This document shows, one piece after another, positions 43,873 through 54,083 of a stretch of 64,000 nt of DNA. The stretch's first letter is position 1. Each line of letters opens with the position of its first letter. Below the pieces are notes generated by a model that was given only the letters and a program-made list of their open reading frames with translations, was not told the origin of the DNA and searched no databases. The translations under genes were made by a program, and so were the position numbers. Source of the DNA: Maribacter aquivivus (GTDB lineage Bacteria; Bacteroidota; Bacteroidia; Flavobacteriales; Flavobacteriaceae). The stretch spans positions 60,740 to 124,739 of the forward strand of contig NZ_FQZX01000005.1 of the NCBI RefSeq assembly GCF_900142175.1, read 5' to 3'.

Positions 43873-44763
43873 ATGTTTTTAACAGAGTTTATTTCTTATC
43901 TAACCTTAGAGAAAAATTATTCTAAGCATACTACAAAGGCTTACGAGAATGATATTCTTGAATTTAGTGCTTTCTGTTTATCTAATTATGATATAAGCGA
44001 TATTGATACTGTAGAGTATAGTGTTGTGCGATTTTGGGTTGTTGATTTATCTGAAAGAAAAATTAACAATAGATCTATTAATAGAAAAATAGCGTCATTA
44101 AAAGCTTATTTCAAGTTTCTTCAAAAAATTGAGGTAACTGAAATTAATCCATTGAGTAAGCATAGAGCATTGAAAACTGCAAAGAAAGTTGAGATTCCTT
44201 TTTCTGAGGTAGAAATGGAAAATGTGCTTTCGCAAATAGAATATACAGAAGATTTTGAGGGTATAAGAGATGAGTTGTTAATACATGTTCTGTATGTTAC
44301 TGGTATGCGTAGGGCAGAGGTTATTGCCTTGAAAGTGTCAGATGTAGATTTTGAAACAATGACAATAAAAGTCTTAGGTAAGCGAAATAAAGAGAGAATT
44401 GTGCCTATGCTAGCTGAAACCAAAGAAAAATTTACACAATATTTATTAGATCGTAAAAGATTGAATGTGGTGGTCGACGATAAATTTATGTTCTTAACGA
44501 AATCAGGCAATAAATTGTATGAAACCCTTGTTTATAGATTAATAAAAAAGTACTTTAGAGAGGTGTCCTCAAAGGTAAAGACGAGTCCGCATATTCTTAG
44601 GCACACCTTTGCAACGCATCTTTTGAATAAGGGAGCAGATTTAAATGCTGTTAAAGAGTTGTTGGGTCATTCTAGTTTGGCGTCTACACAGGTGTATACC
44701 CATAACAGTATAGCAGAGTTGAAAAAGGTTCATGCAAAGGCTCATCCTAGGGGGAACAAATAA
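43873..44763 (+). CDS. Tyrosine recombinase (XerC/XerD type)
   Basis: 296 residues. N-terminal SAM-like domain (about 1-90) and C-terminal catalytic domain with Arg146 in TGMRRAEV, Lys170 in LGKRNKE, H240-x-x-R243 in HILRHTFATHLL, His266 in LGHSS and Tyr275 in VYTH. Length and layout fit a housekeeping Xer recombinase that resolves chromosome dimers at dif, not a mobile-element integrase. It sits between rpsU and hpf among core genes with no attachment-site repeats visible. Confidence 0.9.
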   Translation: MFLTEFISYLTLEKNYSKHTTKAYENDILEFSAFCLSNYDISDIDTVEYSVVRFWVVDLSERKINNRSINRKIASLKAYFKFLQKIEVTEINPLSKHRALKTAKKVEIPFSEVEMENVLSQIEYTEDFEGIRDELLIHVLYVTGMRRAEVIALKVSDVDFETMTIKVLGKRNKERIVPMLAETKEKFTQYLLDRKRLNVVVDDKFMFLTKSGNKLYETLVYRLIKKYFREVSSKVKTSPHILRHTFATHLLNKGADLNAVKELLGHSSLASTQVYTHNSIAELKKVHAKAHPRGNK

Positions 44764-44810
44764 TTATTGTAAAATCAGGCTAAATTCTTAAAGCCATAAA
44801 TTTTCTGACT

Positions 44811-45113
44811 ATGAAAGTAAATACGCAATCGGTAAATTTTAATGCAGACGATAAGTTGATTAATTTCCTTCAAAATAGACTTGATAAGGTGGAAACCTTT
44901 TATTCTAAGGTAATTAGCTCAGATGTTTATATGAAAGTGGAGAATACTAGTGCTAAAGAAAATAAAATAGTTGAGATTAAGATTACGGTTCCTAGAGATA
45001 AATTTGTAGTAAAAAAACAATGTAAATCATTTGAAGAGGCTGTAGACTCAGCTTGTAGTTCGCTGGAACGTAGGCTAATAAAACAAAAAGAGAAAATAAG
45101 ATTACAAGCTTGA
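44811..45113 (+). CDS. hpf: Short ribosome hibernation promoting factor
   Basis: 100 residues, the short HPF/RaiA type. MKVNTQSVNFNADDKLINFLQ is the N-terminal beta-alpha unit; KIVEIKITVPRDKFVVKKQ and FEEAVDSACSSLERRLIKQKEK complete the domain. It binds the 30S decoding centre in stationary phase to shut down translation. It lies between the Xer gene and the tRNA cluster. RsfS, also in this window, acts at the same stage. Confidence 0.9.
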   Translation: MKVNTQSVNFNADDKLINFLQNRLDKVETFYSKVISSDVYMKVENTSAKENKIVEIKITVPRDKFVVKKQCKSFEEAVDSACSSLERRLIKQKEKIRLQA

Positions 45114-45135
45114 TAAAAATTTTTCAAAATTTGTT

Positions 45136-45164
45136 TTGAATAAACAAAAAATACTATACATTTG
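45136..45164 (+). promoter_or_regulatory. Promoter of the tRNA cluster
   Basis: TTG (45136-45138), an 18-base spacer and TACATTTG (45157-45164), matching the phylum consensus. It lies 50 bases upstream of tRNA-Thr and may drive four tRNAs and tuf. Confidence 0.8.
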
Positions 45165-45166
45165 CA

Positions 45167-45192
45167 GTCCGTTAGAAATAGCGGGCTTTTTT
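45167..45192 (+). terminator. Hairpin plus T-run at the start of the tRNA transcript
   Basis: GTCCGTTA (45167-45174), GAAA loop and TAGCGGGC (45179-45186) form an 8-bp stem with GU pairs, followed by six T. It begins about 3 bases after the -7 box, at or near the transcription start. It would act as a terminator or attenuator producing a very short RNA, or as a 5' cap hairpin. Confidence 0.5.
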
Positions 45193-45216
45193 ATGACAGA
45201 AATAGTTGTGAAATAA

Positions 45217-45290
45217 GCCGATGTAGCTCAGCTGGCTAGAGCAGCTGATTTGTAATCAGCAGGTCGTGGGTTCGAGTCCCTCCATCGGCT
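45217..45290 (+). tRNA. tRNA-Thr (anticodon TGT)
   Basis: Cloverleaf with acceptor GCCGATG/CATCGGC, anticodon stem GCTGA/TCAGC, loop TTTGTAA and T-arm GGTTCGAGTCCC. Discriminator T. The 3' CCA is not encoded. Confidence 0.95.
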
Positions 45291-45317
45291 CTAAAGTTCT
45301 TTAAAATATTAGTTTGA

Positions 45318-45399
<82 letters not shown>

Positions 45400-45446
45400 C
45401 AAAACTATTTTCTAGAGGATTTTATTGAAATATTGTAATATTATAA

Positions 45447-45519
45447 GCGGGAGTAGCTCAGTTGGTAGAGCGTCAGCCTTCCAAGCTGAATGTCGCCGGT
45501 TCGAACCCGGTCTCCCGCT
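45447..45519 (+). tRNA. tRNA-Gly (anticodon TCC)
   Basis: Acceptor GCGGGAG/CTCCCGC, anticodon stem TCAGC/GCTGA, loop CTTCCAA and T-arm CCGGTTCGAACCCGG. Discriminator T; CCA not encoded. Confidence 0.95.
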
Positions 45520-45538
45520 CTATAAATTTGACAGTAAT

Positions 45539-45566
45539 GTCATCCCTGCGAAGGCAGGAATCTATC
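45539..45566. repeat. REP-like palindromic element between tRNAs
   Basis: GTCATCCCTGCGAAGGCAGG followed by AATCTATC, with stem CCTGC/GCAGG around GAAG. This is the widespread bacterial dispersed palindrome whose translation gives the artefactual peptide VIPAKAGI in spurious ORFs. It lies in the spacer between tRNA-Gly and tRNA-Thr(GGT). Its consensus usually has TTCCTGC; here one T of the outer stem is C. Confidence 0.7.
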
Positions 45567-45590
45567 TTTTGGGTGGGTTCAACACTTTAC

Positions 45591-45662
45591 GCCGGTGTAG
45601 CTCAGGGGTAGAGCGTTTCCTTGGTAAGGAAGAGGTCACGAGTTCAATTCTCGTCATTGGCT
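45591..45662 (+). tRNA. tRNA-Thr (anticodon GGT)
   Basis: 72 bases. Acceptor GCCGGTG/CATTGGC with two G-U pairs, anticodon stem TTCCT/AGGAA, loop TGGTA region with anticodon GGT, T-arm GAGTTCAATTCTC. Discriminator T; CCA not encoded. Confidence 0.92.
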
Positions 45663-45673
45663 CAATTAAGGTA

Positions 45674-45681
45674 TAAATTTG
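45674..45681 (+). promoter_or_regulatory. Candidate -7 box for tuf
   Basis: TAAATTTG fits TAnnTTTG 36 bases before the tuf ATG. No TTG at the right distance (one lies only 13 bases upstream, inside the tRNA), so tuf may depend mainly on the tRNA cluster promoter. Confidence 0.3.
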
Positions 45682-45717
45682 TACACTAATATAAACTAAG
45701 AATAAAATACATTAAAC

Positions 45718-46905
45718 ATGGCAAAGGAAACTTTCGATCGTTCCAAACCGCACTTAAATATAGGTACTATTGGACACGTGGATCACGGTAAAACTACATT
45801 GACTGCTGCTATTACTACTGTTTTGGCAAATGCAGGTCTTTCTGAATTGAGAAGTTTCGATTCTATCGATAACGCTCCTGAGGAAAAAGAAAGAGGTATT
45901 ACAATTAACACATCTCACGTAGAGTATTCTACAGCTAATCGTCACTACGCACACGTTGACTGTCCTGGTCACGCGGATTATGTGAAGAACATGGTTACTG
46001 GTGCTGCTCAAATGGATGGTGCTATATTAGTTGTTGCTGCTACAGATGGTCCTATGCCACAAACTCGTGAGCACATCTTATTAGGTCGTCAGGTAGGTAT
46101 TCCTAGAATGGTTGTATTCATGAATAAAGTGGATATGGTTGATGATGAGGAGTTAATCGAGCTTGTTGAGATGGAAGTAAGAGAATTACTTTCTTTCTAT
46201 GAGTATGATGGTGATAATGGACCTGTAATCGCTGGTTCTGCATTAGGTGCATTGAACGGTGAGCAAAAATGGGTTGACACGGTAATGGAATTGATGGAAG
46301 CTGTTGATAGCTGGATCGAATTACCTAAGAGAGATGTTGAAAAAGATTTCTTAATGCCTGTTGAAGATGTATTTACAATTACTGGTCGTGGTACTGTTGC
46401 AACTGGTCGTATTGAAACTGGTGTAGCAAATACAGGTGATCCAGTTGAGATTATCGGTATGGGAGCTGAGAAATTGACTTCTACTGTTACTGGTGTTGAA
46501 ATGTTCCGTAAGATTTTGGATAGAGGTGAGGCTGGTGATAACGTAGGTATCTTGTTAAGAGGTGTTGAAAAATCTCAAATTAGCCGTGGAATGGTAATCT
46601 GTAAGCCAGGTTCTGTTAAGCCACACGCTAAGTTTGAAGCTGAGGTTTATGTATTGAAAAAAGAAGAAGGTGGTCGTCATACACCATTTCATAATAACTA
46701 TCGTCCACAGTTCTATGTAAGAACTACAGATGTAACTGGTAACATTGCACTTCCTTCAGGAGTTGAAATGGTAATGCCAGGTGATAACCTTACAATTACA
46801 GTAGAGCTTATTCAGCCTATTGCTTTGAGTATCGGTCTACGTTTCGCTATCCGTGAAGGTGGTAGAACAGTAGGTGCAGGTCAGGTAACTAAGATTATAG
46901 ATTAA
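45718..46905 (+). CDS. tuf: Elongation factor Tu
   Basis: 395 residues. GTPase that brings aminoacyl-tRNA to the ribosome. G1 GHVDHGKT, switch and G3 [13 protein letters not shown]4 NKVD, G5 GSAL region; domains 2 and 3 follow ([30 protein letters not shown]). Co-located with tRNA-Thr upstream and tRNA-Trp, secE and nusG downstream, as in many bacteria. Confidence 0.99.
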   Translation: MAKETFDRSKPHLNIGTIGHVDHGKTTLTAAITTVLANAGLSELRSFDSIDNAPEEKERGITINTSHVEYSTANRHYAHVDCPGHADYVKNMVTGAAQMDGAILVVAATDGPMPQTREHILLGRQVGIPRMVVFMNKVDMVDDEELIELVEMEVRELLSFYEYDGDNGPVIAGSALGALNGEQKWVDTVMELMEAVDSWIELPKRDVEKDFLMPVEDVFTITGRGTVATGRIETGVANTGDPVEIIGMGAEKLTSTVTGVEMFRKILDRGEAGDNVGILLRGVEKSQISRGMVICKPGSVKPHAKFEAEVYVLKKEEGGRHTPFHNNYRPQFYVRTTDVTGNIALPSGVEMVMPGDNLTITVELIQPIALSIGLRFAIREGGRTVGAGQVTKIID

Positions 46906-46932
46906 TTTTAATCTAAAAGAGTATTGTGTTTA

Positions 46933-46962
46933 AGGGTGTCTTGCTCAAGCGGGACACCTTTA
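46933..46962 (+). terminator. Hairpin after tuf
   Basis: A 12-bp stem from AGGGTGTCTTGC to GCGGGACACCTT with a TCAA tetraloop, two internal G-U pairs and only a short T-run (TTTA). It may be a weak terminator or a processing site between tuf and tRNA-Trp. Confidence 0.6.
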
Positions 46963-47004
46963 CATGCAAATAATAGAATAGGTGATTTAATAATTGCTAT
47001 TCAT

Positions 47005-47080
47005 ACGGGTGTAGCTCAGTTGGTAGAGCACTGGTCTCCAAAACCAGGTGTCGGGAGTTCGAGTCTCTCCTCCCGTGCCA
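47005..47080 (+). tRNA. tRNA-Trp (anticodon CCA)
   Basis: Acceptor ACGGGTG paired with CTCCCGT (one T-T mismatch), anticodon stem CTGGT/ACCAG, loop CTCCAAA. Unlike the four tRNAs upstream, the 3' CCA is encoded (47078-47080). It directly precedes secE, as in other bacteria. Confidence 0.95.
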
Positions 47081-47135
47081 CAATAGAATTTGGAATATAG
47101 GTATCCTATTTGTTGAAATTGTAAAAAGAATTTAA

Positions 47136-47324
47136 ATGTTCACATATATAAAAGAATCCGTTGAAGAGTTAAGGAATAATGTTACTCTTCCGTCACGTGC
47201 AGAATCATCTAACTTGATGGTTATTGTAGCTGTGTTTTCTATCCTTTTTGCTTTGGCAACTTGGGGAGTAGATACGGTCTTTAGTAAAGTGATTAAATCT
47301 TATTTCAACTTCGTTTTAAACTAG
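47136..47324 (+). CDS. secE: Preprotein translocase subunit SecE
   Basis: 62 residues with a short amphipathic N-terminus (YIKESVEELRNNVTLPSRAES) and one membrane helix (about 26-48). Single-helix SecE, which clamps SecY. Conserved location before nusG (8-base gap). Confidence 0.93.
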   Translation: MFTYIKESVEELRNNVTLPSRAESSNLMVIVAVFSILFALATWGVDTVFSKVIKSYFNFVLN

Positions 47325-47332
47325 ATAGGACT

Positions 47333-47884
47333 ATGTCGGAAGTATTGGATAAAAAATGGTACGTTGTAAGAGCTGTCAGTGGTCAAGAGAATAAGATCAA
47401 AGGATACATTGAAAGTGAAGTAGAGCGTCATGGTTTCTCTGACTATTTAGAAGATGTTCTTGTTCCTACTGAAAAGGTTATTCAGATTAGAAATGGCAAG
47501 AAGATAAATAAAGAAAGAGTTTATTTTCCTGGTTATATCATGATCAAAGCCAATTTAGGTGGTGAAATGGTACATATTATTAGATCTATAACTAATGTTA
47601 TAGGTTTTTTAGGGGAAACTAAAGGAGGGGATCCTGTTCCTTTGAGGAAAAATGAAGTAAATAGAATGCTTGGTAAGGTAGATGAGCTAGCTGTTAATAC
47701 AGATAGTGTTGCTATCCCATTTGTGTTTGGTGAAACGGTAAAAGTAATTGATGGTCCTTTCAATGGCTTCAATGGTACTGTTGAGAAGATAAATGAAGAA
47801 AAACGTAAGCTTGAGGTTATGGTGAAAATTTTCGGAAGAAAAACACCTCTAGAGCTTAGTTACATGCAAGTAGAGAAAGTATAA
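47333..47884 (+). CDS. nusG: Transcription termination/antitermination factor NusG
   Basis: 183 residues. NGN domain with KWYVVRAVSGQENKIK and YFPGYIMIKA, and a C-terminal KOW domain (FGETVKVIDGPFNGFNGTVE). Binds RNA polymerase and couples it to Rho or ribosomes. Confidence 0.97.
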   Translation: MSEVLDKKWYVVRAVSGQENKIKGYIESEVERHGFSDYLEDVLVPTEKVIQIRNGKKINKERVYFPGYIMIKANLGGEMVHIIRSITNVIGFLGETKGGDPVPLRKNEVNRMLGKVDELAVNTDSVAIPFVFGETVKVIDGPFNGFNGTVEKINEEKRKLEVMVKIFGRKTPLELSYMQVEKV

Positions 47885-47962
47885 GTATTAGATTAAGTGT
47901 TACATACATATAATTAAAGTAGTGTTGCTTCCGTAAACACACTTTCAATTTAATTTTAAACA

Positions 47963-48400
47963 ATGGCAAAAGAAATAGGTAAAGTAGTTAAACTACAAGT
48001 TAAGGGAGGTGCAGCGAATCCATCGCCACCGGTTGGACCTGCCTTAGGAGCTGCTGGTGTTAACATTATGGAATTCTGTAAGCAGTTTAATGCTCGTACA
48101 CAGGATAAACCAGGTAAAATATTACCAGTTGTTATCACCGTTTACAAGGATAAGTCTTTCGACTTCGTTGTAAAAACTCCACCGGCGGCAATTCAGCTAT
48201 TGGAAGCGGCTAAGATTAAAAAAGGATCTGGCGAACCTAACAGAGTAAAATTAGGTAGTGTTACCTGGGACCAAATCAAGGCAATTGCCGAAGATAAAAT
48301 GGTTGACCTTAACGCATTTACAGTAGAATCTGCTATGAGTATGATAGCTGGTACTGCACGTTCTATGGGTATGAAGGTAGCAGGAAAGAAACCTTTTTAA
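47963..48400 (+). CDS. rplK: 50S ribosomal protein L11
   Basis: 145 residues. Signatures [22 protein letters not shown] and [10 protein letters not shown], and the C-terminal rRNA-binding domain ([16 protein letters not shown]). First of the L11-L1-L10-L12 set. Confidence 0.98.
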   Translation: MAKEIGKVVKLQVKGGAANPSPPVGPALGAAGVNIMEFCKQFNARTQDKPGKILPVVITVYKDKSFDFVVKTPPAAIQLLEAAKIKKGSGEPNRVKLGSVTWDQIKAIAEDKMVDLNAFTVESAMSMIAGTARSMGMKVAGKKPF

Positions 48401-48418
48401 AATCTTAAAAGTAATTAA

Positions 48419-49108
48419 ATGGCAAAGTTAACTAAGAAGCAAAAAGAAGCGCATTCTAAAATAGAGAAAGATAAATTATACTCTGTTACTGAAGCTTCAG
48501 CTTTAATTAAAGAGATAACCAATACAAAATTTGACGCATCTGTAGATTTAGCGGTTCGTTTGGGTGTAGATCCAAGAAAAGCTAATCAAATGGTTCGTGG
48601 TGTGGTAACATTACCTCATGGAACTGGTAAAGATGTTAAGGTTTTGGCTTTGGTGACACCAGACAAAGAAGCGGAGGCTCAAGAAGCAGGCGCTGATTAT
48701 GTTGGGTTAGATGAGTATTTGGAGAAAATAAAAGGCGGTTGGACAGATGTTGATGTTATCATCACTATGCCAAGTGTAATGGGTAAATTAGGTCCTTTAG
48801 GTCGTGTATTAGGACCAAGAGGTTTAATGCCCAATCCAAAAACAGGAACTGTAACTATGGATGTGGCAAAAGCTGTATCTGAAGTAAAGGCAGGTAAAAT
48901 AGATTTTAAAGTTGATAAAACTGGTATCGTACACGCTGCGATAGGTAAGGCTTCTTTTTCTGCTGATAAAATAGCGGATAATGCTAATGAGTTGTTAGAC
49001 ACTTTGAATAAGATGAAGCCAACTGCGTCTAAGGGTGTTTACATGAAATCAATTTTCATGTCTAGCACAATGAGTCCTAGTTTGCAATTAGATCCAAAGT
49101 CAGTTTAA
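48419..49108 (+). CDS. rplA: 50S ribosomal protein L1
   Basis: 229 residues. Conserved [41 protein letters not shown] and [18 protein letters not shown]1 is the usual translational regulator of rplK-rplA. Eighteen bases after rplK. Confidence 0.98.
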   Translation: MAKLTKKQKEAHSKIEKDKLYSVTEASALIKEITNTKFDASVDLAVRLGVDPRKANQMVRGVVTLPHGTGKDVKVLALVTPDKEAEAQEAGADYVGLDEYLEKIKGGWTDVDVIITMPSVMGKLGPLGRVLGPRGLMPNPKTGTVTMDVAKAVSEVKAGKIDFKVDKTGIVHAAIGKASFSADKIADNANELLDTLNKMKPTASKGVYMKSIFMSSTMSPSLQLDPKSV

Positions 49109-49133
49109 TAGCTGGTAGTTAAAAATTAAAAGT

Positions 49134-49649
49134 ATGACAAGAGAAGAAAAAGCAACGGTTATAAAAGATTTGACTACGCAGTTGGCAGATAGCACCACAA
49201 TTTATGTGGCTGATATTTCAGGTTTAGATGCAGGTACAACTTCTGATTTAAGAAGAGCTTGTTTCAAGGCTAATATTAGACTAGCTGTAGTTAAGAATAC
49301 ATTGCTTGCAAAAGCAATGGAAGCTTCTGAGAAAGAATTTGGTGAATTACCAGAGACATTAAAAGGGAATACATCTCTTATGTTTTCTGATGTAGCCAAT
49401 GCCCCTGCAAAATTGATAAAGAATTTTAGAAAAAAATCTAAGAAACCTTTATTGAAGGGAGCTTTTGTTGAAGAGGCAATTTACATAGGTGATGAAAACT
49501 TGGATGCTTTAGTTAGCATTAAGTCTAAGGAAGAAATGATTGGCGAAATTATTGGATTGTTACAATCTCCAGCCAAGAATGTTATTTCTGGTCTTAAATC
49601 TGGTGGTGGAAAAATCGCTGGTATCCTTAAAACATTATCTGAAAGATAA
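49134..49649 (+). CDS. rplJ: 50S ribosomal protein L10
   Basis: 171 residues. N-terminal globular domain (IKDLTTQLADSTTIYVADIS, DLRRACFKANIRLAVVKNTL) and a C-terminal helix that carries L7/L12. The 25-base spacer after rplA leaves no room for the long L10-binding leader known in enterobacteria. Confidence 0.97.
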   Translation: MTREEKATVIKDLTTQLADSTTIYVADISGLDAGTTSDLRRACFKANIRLAVVKNTLLAKAMEASEKEFGELPETLKGNTSLMFSDVANAPAKLIKNFRKKSKKPLLKGAFVEEAIYIGDENLDALVSIKSKEEMIGEIIGLLQSPAKNVISGLKSGGGKIAGILKTLSER

Positions 49650-49700
49650 GTACGCACAATAAACTAAGTATATTTTAAAAATTTTATTAAACGATAGAAA

Positions 49701-50078
49701 ATGGCAGATTTAAAAGATTTCGCAGAACAATTAGTTAACTTAACAGTTAAAGAAGTAAACGAGTTAGCTGATATATTAAAAGATGAATACGGTATTGAGC
49801 CTGCAGCAGCAGCAGTAGCAGTAGCTGCCGGTGGTGGTGGTGAAGCTGGTGAAGCAGCAGAAGAGAAAACTGAATTTGATGTAATTTTGAAAGCAGCAGG
49901 TGCTTCTAAATTAGCAGTTGTTAAATTGGTTAAAGAATTAACTGGTTTAGGTTTGAAAGATGCGAAAGATATCGTTGATAGCGCACCAAAAGCTGTTAAA
50001 GAAGCTGTTTCTAAAGATGAAGCAGAAGGTATCAAAAAATCATTGGAAGAAGCTGGAGCAGAAGTTGAGCTTAAATAA
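49701..50078 (+). CDS. rplL: 50S ribosomal protein L7/L12
   Basis: 125 residues. N-terminal dimerisation domain, Ala/Gly-rich hinge (about 34-52), and C-terminal domain [21 protein letters not shown], with [19 protein letters not shown] binding translation factors. Confidence 0.98.
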   Translation: MADLKDFAEQLVNLTVKEVNELADILKDEYGIEPAAAAVAVAAGGGGEAGEAAEEKTEFDVILKAAGASKLAVVKLVKELTGLGLKDAKDIVDSAPKAVKEAVSKDEAEGIKKSLEEAGAEVELK

Positions 50079-50100
50079 TAGCAACAACCATATTACTTTT

Positions 50101-50139
50101 GGTTTAGGTCTTTGCGCTTTTTGCGTTTAGACCTAAGCC
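50101..50139 (+). other. Hairpin in the rplL-rpoB spacer
   Basis: GGTTTAGGTCT (50101-50111) pairs with AGACCTAAGCC (50129-50139), with one T-G pair and a GCGC/GCGT inner stem. No long T-run follows, so it is more likely a weak attenuator or RNase III-type processing site than a full terminator. In other bacteria this spacer also holds an rpoBC attenuator. Confidence 0.55.
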
Positions 50140-50210
50140 ATTTTATAGAATTAGGTATATTAAGAGGTATACTACTCATTTAGTACTCACGATCAAAACA
50201 CTGTCCGTAG

Positions 50211-53200
50211 ATGTTCACAAATAATACTGAAAGAATAAGCTTCGCTTCCGCAAGAAACACACCGGATTACCCGGATTTCTTAGATATTCAGATTAAATCT
50301 TTCCAAGACTTTTTTCAACTAGAGACTAAATCAGATGAAAGAGGGAATGAAGGTCTTTATAACACCTTCATGGAAAACTTTCCAATCACTGATACTAGAA
50401 ATCAGTTTGTATTGGAATTTTTAGATTATTTCATAGATCCACCAAGATATTCTATTCAAGAATGTATCGAACGTGGTCTTACTTACAGCGTTCCTTTAAA
50501 AGCACGTTTAAAATTGTATTGTACGGATCCTGAACATGAGGATTTCGAAACAATTGTACAAGATGTGTATTTAGGTACGATTCCTTATATGACACCAAGT
50601 GGTACTTTCGTTATCAATGGTGCAGAAAGGGTTGTTGTTTCTCAGTTACACCGTTCTCCTGGGGTATTCTTTGGACAGTCTTTCCATGCAAATGGAACAA
50701 AATTATATTCTGCAAGAGTAATACCTTTTAAAGGTTCTTGGATAGAATTTGCTACCGATATTAATGGCGTTATGTATGCTTATATCGATAGAAAGAAAAA
50801 ATTACCGGTTACTACATTGTTTAGGGCTATTGGCTTTGAGCGTGATAAAGATATATTAGAGATTTTCGACCTATCGGAAGAAGTAAAGGTTTCTAATGCC
50901 GGACTTAAAAAAGTACTTGGTCGTAAGTTAGCGGCTAGAGTTTTGAACACTTGGCATGAAGATTTTGTTGATGAGGATACTGGTGAGGTAGTCTCTATTG
51001 AACGTAATGAAATTGTTCTAGATCGTGATACTATTCTAGAGAAAGAACATATTGCAGAAATTATTGATGCAGATGTAAAGACTGTTCTTTTGCATAAAGA
51101 AAATAATGCGCAATCTGATTACGCAATTATCCATAATACATTACAAAAAGATCCAACGAACTCTGAAAAAGAAGCCGTTGAACACATCTATCGTCAATTA
51201 CGTAACGCTGAGCCGCCAGATGAGGAAACAGCACGTGGTATTATTGATAAATTATTCTTTTCTGATCAACGTTACAACTTAGGTGAAGTTGGTCGTTATA
51301 GAATGAATAAGAAATTACAGTTAGATATTGGAATGGACAAGCAAGTCTTGACTAAAATAGATATCATTACTATAATTAAGTATTTAATTGAGTTAATTAA
51401 CTCAAAAGCAGAGATTGATGATATTGACCACTTATCTAACCGTCGTGTTAGAACTGTTGGGGAACAATTATCTTCTCAGTTTGGTGTTGGTCTTGCACGT
51501 ATGGCAAGAACAATTCGTGAGCGTATGAATGTTCGTGATAACGAAGTATTTACACCTATAGATTTGATTAATGCCAAGACATTGTCTTCTGTTATTAATT
51601 CTTTCTTTGGTACAAATCAGTTATCTCAGTTTATGGATCAAACTAATCCATTAGCAGAGATTACGCACAAGAGAAGACTATCGGCTTTAGGTCCAGGTGG
51701 TTTATCTAGAGAGCGTGCTGGTTTCGAAGTACGTGATGTTCACTATACACACTATGGTCGTTTATGTCCTATTGAAACTCCAGAAGGTCCAAACATTGGT
51801 TTGATTTCTTCATTATCTGTGTTTGCGAAAGTAAACCCAATGGGCTTCTTAGAGACACCTTATAGAAAAGTTACTGATTCTGTTGTTGATTATAAGAACT
51901 TTACTTATTTAAGTGCAGAGGAAGAAGAAGGAATGAAAATTGCGCAAGCAAACATTCCAATGAAAGAAGATGGTACTATTGATGCTGAAAAGGTTATTGC
52001 TAGAGAAGAAGGTGATTTCCCTGTTGTAGATCCATCAGAAATTCAATACACTGATGTTGCTCCTAATCAAATTGCTTCTATTTCTGCATCTTTAATTCCT
52101 TTCTTGGAACATGATGATGCGAACAGGGCTTTGATGGGGTCTAACATGATGCGTCAGGCAGTTCCTTTATTGAAACCACAATCACCAATTGTTGGTACAG
52201 GTTTGGAACGCCAAGTGGCTTCAGATTCTAGAGTATTGATCAATGCAGAAGGTGATGGGGTTATTGAGTATGTAGATGCTCAAAAAGTCACTATCAAATA
52301 TGATAGAACTGATAACGAAAGATTAATCAGTTTTGAAGAAGATAGCAAAACATATTTCTTAGTTAAATTTAGAAAAACTAACCAAGGAACGAACATTAAC
52401 CTAAAACCTATTGTACAAAAAGGGGATAGAGTTAAGAAAGGACAAGTTCTTTGTGAAGGTTATGCAACTGAAAAAGGAGAGTTGGCACTAGGTAGAAACT
52501 TAGTTGTAGCTTTTATGCCTTGGAAAGGGTATAACTTTGAGGATGCAATTGTGATTTCTGAAAAAGTTGTTCGTGAAGATATATTTACATCTATTCATGT
52601 TGATGAATATTCTTTAGATGTTAGAGATACTAAATTAGGGGCGGAAGAGCTTACACATGATATACCAAACGTTTCTGAAGAGGCTACCAAAGACCTTGAT
52701 GAAAATGGTATGATTAGAATTGGTGCAGAGGTTAAGCCTGGAGATATTCTAATTGGTAAGATTACTCCTAAAGGTGAATCTGATCCAACTCCTGAAGAAA
52801 AATTATTACGTGCTATTTTTGGTGACAAAGCTGGTGATGTAAAAGATGCTTCTTTAAAAGCTTCACCTTCTTTAAGAGGTGTTGTTATTGATAAGAAATT
52901 ATTTTCTAGATCTGTAAAGGATAAGAGAAAACGTTCAGAGGATAAAGAAGAGCTTTCTAAATTAGAGTTAGAGTACGAAGTAAAATTCCAAGAATTGAAA
53001 GATGTTCTTGTTGAGAAATTATTTACCATTGTAAATGGTAAAACTTCTCAAGGTGTTCTTAATGATTTAGGTGAAGAAGTATTACCTAAGGGGAAGAAGT
53101 ATACAATGAAGATGTTAAATTCTGTTGATGATTTCGCTCACTTAGTTGGTGGAAGCTGGACTACAGATAACGATACAAATTCATTAGTAGCAGATTTACT

Positions 53201-54020
53201 TCATAATTATAAAATTAAACTTAACGATTTACAAGGTAACTTGAGAAGAGATAAGTTTACAATATCTGTTGGTGATGAATTACCAGCTGGTATTATGAAG
53301 TTGGCTAAAGTTTATATTGCTAAGAAGCGTAAGCTGAAAGTTGGTGATAAGATGGCGGGTAGACACGGTAACAAAGGTATTGTGTCTAGAATAGTACGTC
53401 ATGAAGACATGCCATTCTTAGAAGATGGAACTCCTGTTGATATCGTTCTTAATCCACTGGGTGTACCTTCTCGTATGAACATTGGTCAGATTTATGAAAC
53501 TGTATTAGGTTGGGCTGGTCTTAAACTTGGTAGAAAGTATGCAACACCAATTTTTGATGGTGCTACTTTAGATCAAATTAATGCTTACACTGATGAAGCA
53601 GGTATTCCAAGGTTTGGACATACATACTTATATGATGGTGGAACTGGACAACGTTTTGATCAACCAGCAACAGTTGGTGTAATCTATATGTTGAAACTTG
53701 GACACATGGTAGATGATAAGATGCATGCTCGTTCAATAGGACCATACTCTTTAATTACACAACAACCATTGGGTGGTAAAGCTCAGTTTGGTGGTCAGCG
53801 TTTTGGAGAGATGGAAGTTTGGGCACTAGAGGCATATGGTGCATCTGCAACTTTACGTGAGATTTTAACGGTTAAATCTGATGATGTTATCGGAAGAGCT
53901 AAAACCTATGAATCTATTGTTAAAGGCGAAACAATGCCAGAGCCTGGTTTACCAGAATCTTTCAACGTTTTAATGCACGAACTTAAGGGATTAGGTTTGG
54001 ATATTAGACTTGAGGAATAG
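50211..54020 (+). CDS. rpoB: DNA-directed RNA polymerase beta subunit
   Basis: 1269 residues, usual for Bacteroidota. Rifampicin-pocket region around [25 protein letters not shown] and [17 protein letters not shown]; catalytic-loop [13 protein letters not shown]-terminal [26 protein letters not shown] Lys/Glu-rich segment about 890-950 ([24 protein letters not shown]) is a helical lineage insertion. Confidence 0.99.
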   Translation: MFTNNTERISFASARNTPDYPDFLDIQIKSFQDFFQLETKSDERGNEGLYNTFMENFPITDTRNQFVLEFLDYFIDPPRYSIQECIERGLTYSVPLKARLKLYCTDPEHEDFETIVQDVYLGTIPYMTPSGTFVINGAERVVVSQLHRSPGVFFGQSFHANGTKLYSARVIPFKGSWIEFATDINGVMYAYIDRKKKLPVTTLFRAIGFERDKDILEIFDLSEEVKVSNAGLKKVLGRKLAARVLNTWHEDFVDEDTGEVVSIERNEIVLDRDTILEKEHIAEIIDADVKTVLLHKENNAQSDYAIIHNTLQKDPTNSEKEAVEHIYRQLRNAEPPDEETARGIIDKLFFSDQRYNLGEVGRYRMNKKLQLDIGMDKQVLTKIDIITIIKYLIELINSKAEIDDIDHLSNRRVRTVGEQLSSQFGVGLARMARTIRERMNVRDNEVFTPIDLINAKTLSSVINSFFGTNQLSQFMDQTNPLAEITHKRRLSALGPGGLSRERAGFEVRDVHYTHYGRLCPIETPEGPNIGLISSLSVFAKVNPMGFLETPYRKVTDSVVDYKNFTYLSAEEEEGMKIAQANIPMKEDGTIDAEKVIAREEGDFPVVDPSEIQYTDVAPNQIASISASLIPFLEHDDANRALMGSNMMRQAVPLLKPQSPIVGTGLERQVASDSRVLINAEGDGVIEYVDAQKVTIKYDRTDNERLISFEEDSKTYFLVKFRKTNQGTNINLKPIVQKGDRVKKGQVLCEGYATEKGELALGRNLVVAFMPWKGYNFEDAIVISEKVVREDIFTSIHVDEYSLDVRDTKLGAEELTHDIPNVSEEATKDLDENGMIRIGAEVKPGDILIGKITPKGESDPTPEEKLLRAIFGDKAGDVKDASLKASPSLRGVVIDKKLFSRSVKDKRKRSEDKEELSKLELEYEVKFQELKDVLVEKLFTIVNGKTSQGVLNDLGEEVLPKGKKYTMKMLNSVDDFAHLVGGSWTTDNDTNSLVADLLHNYKIKLNDLQGNLRRDKFTISVGDELPAGIMKLAKVYIAKKRKLKVGDKMAGRHGNKGIVSRIVRHEDMPFLEDGTPVDIVLNPLGVPSRMNIGQIYETVLGWAGLKLGRKYATPIFDGATLDQINAYTDEAGIPRFGHTYLYDGGTGQRFDQPATVGVIYMLKLGHMVDDKMHARSIGPYSLITQQPLGGKAQFGGQRFGEMEVWALEAYGASATLREILTVKSDDVIGRAKTYESIVKGETMPEPGLPESFNVLMHELKGLGLDIRLEE

Positions 54021-54083
54021 TTCAATATTTTATATTGAAGAACTATTAAGTAAAACAAATTAAAACATTATCAGCACGCTATT

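Noticed and set aside
43716..43925. 69-codon ORF overlapping the end of rpsU
   Set aside because: It crosses the rpsU terminator and the Xer start in another frame and has no similarity to a known protein.
43873..44763. Tyrosine recombinase as an integrase of a mobile element
   Set aside because: It has Xer length and layout, lies among core genes and has no attachment-site duplications next to the tRNAs.
45425..45676. 83-codon + strand ORF across tRNA-Gly and tRNA-Thr
   Set aside because: It is a read-through of two tRNA genes and a REP element (VIPAKAGI peptide), not a protein gene.
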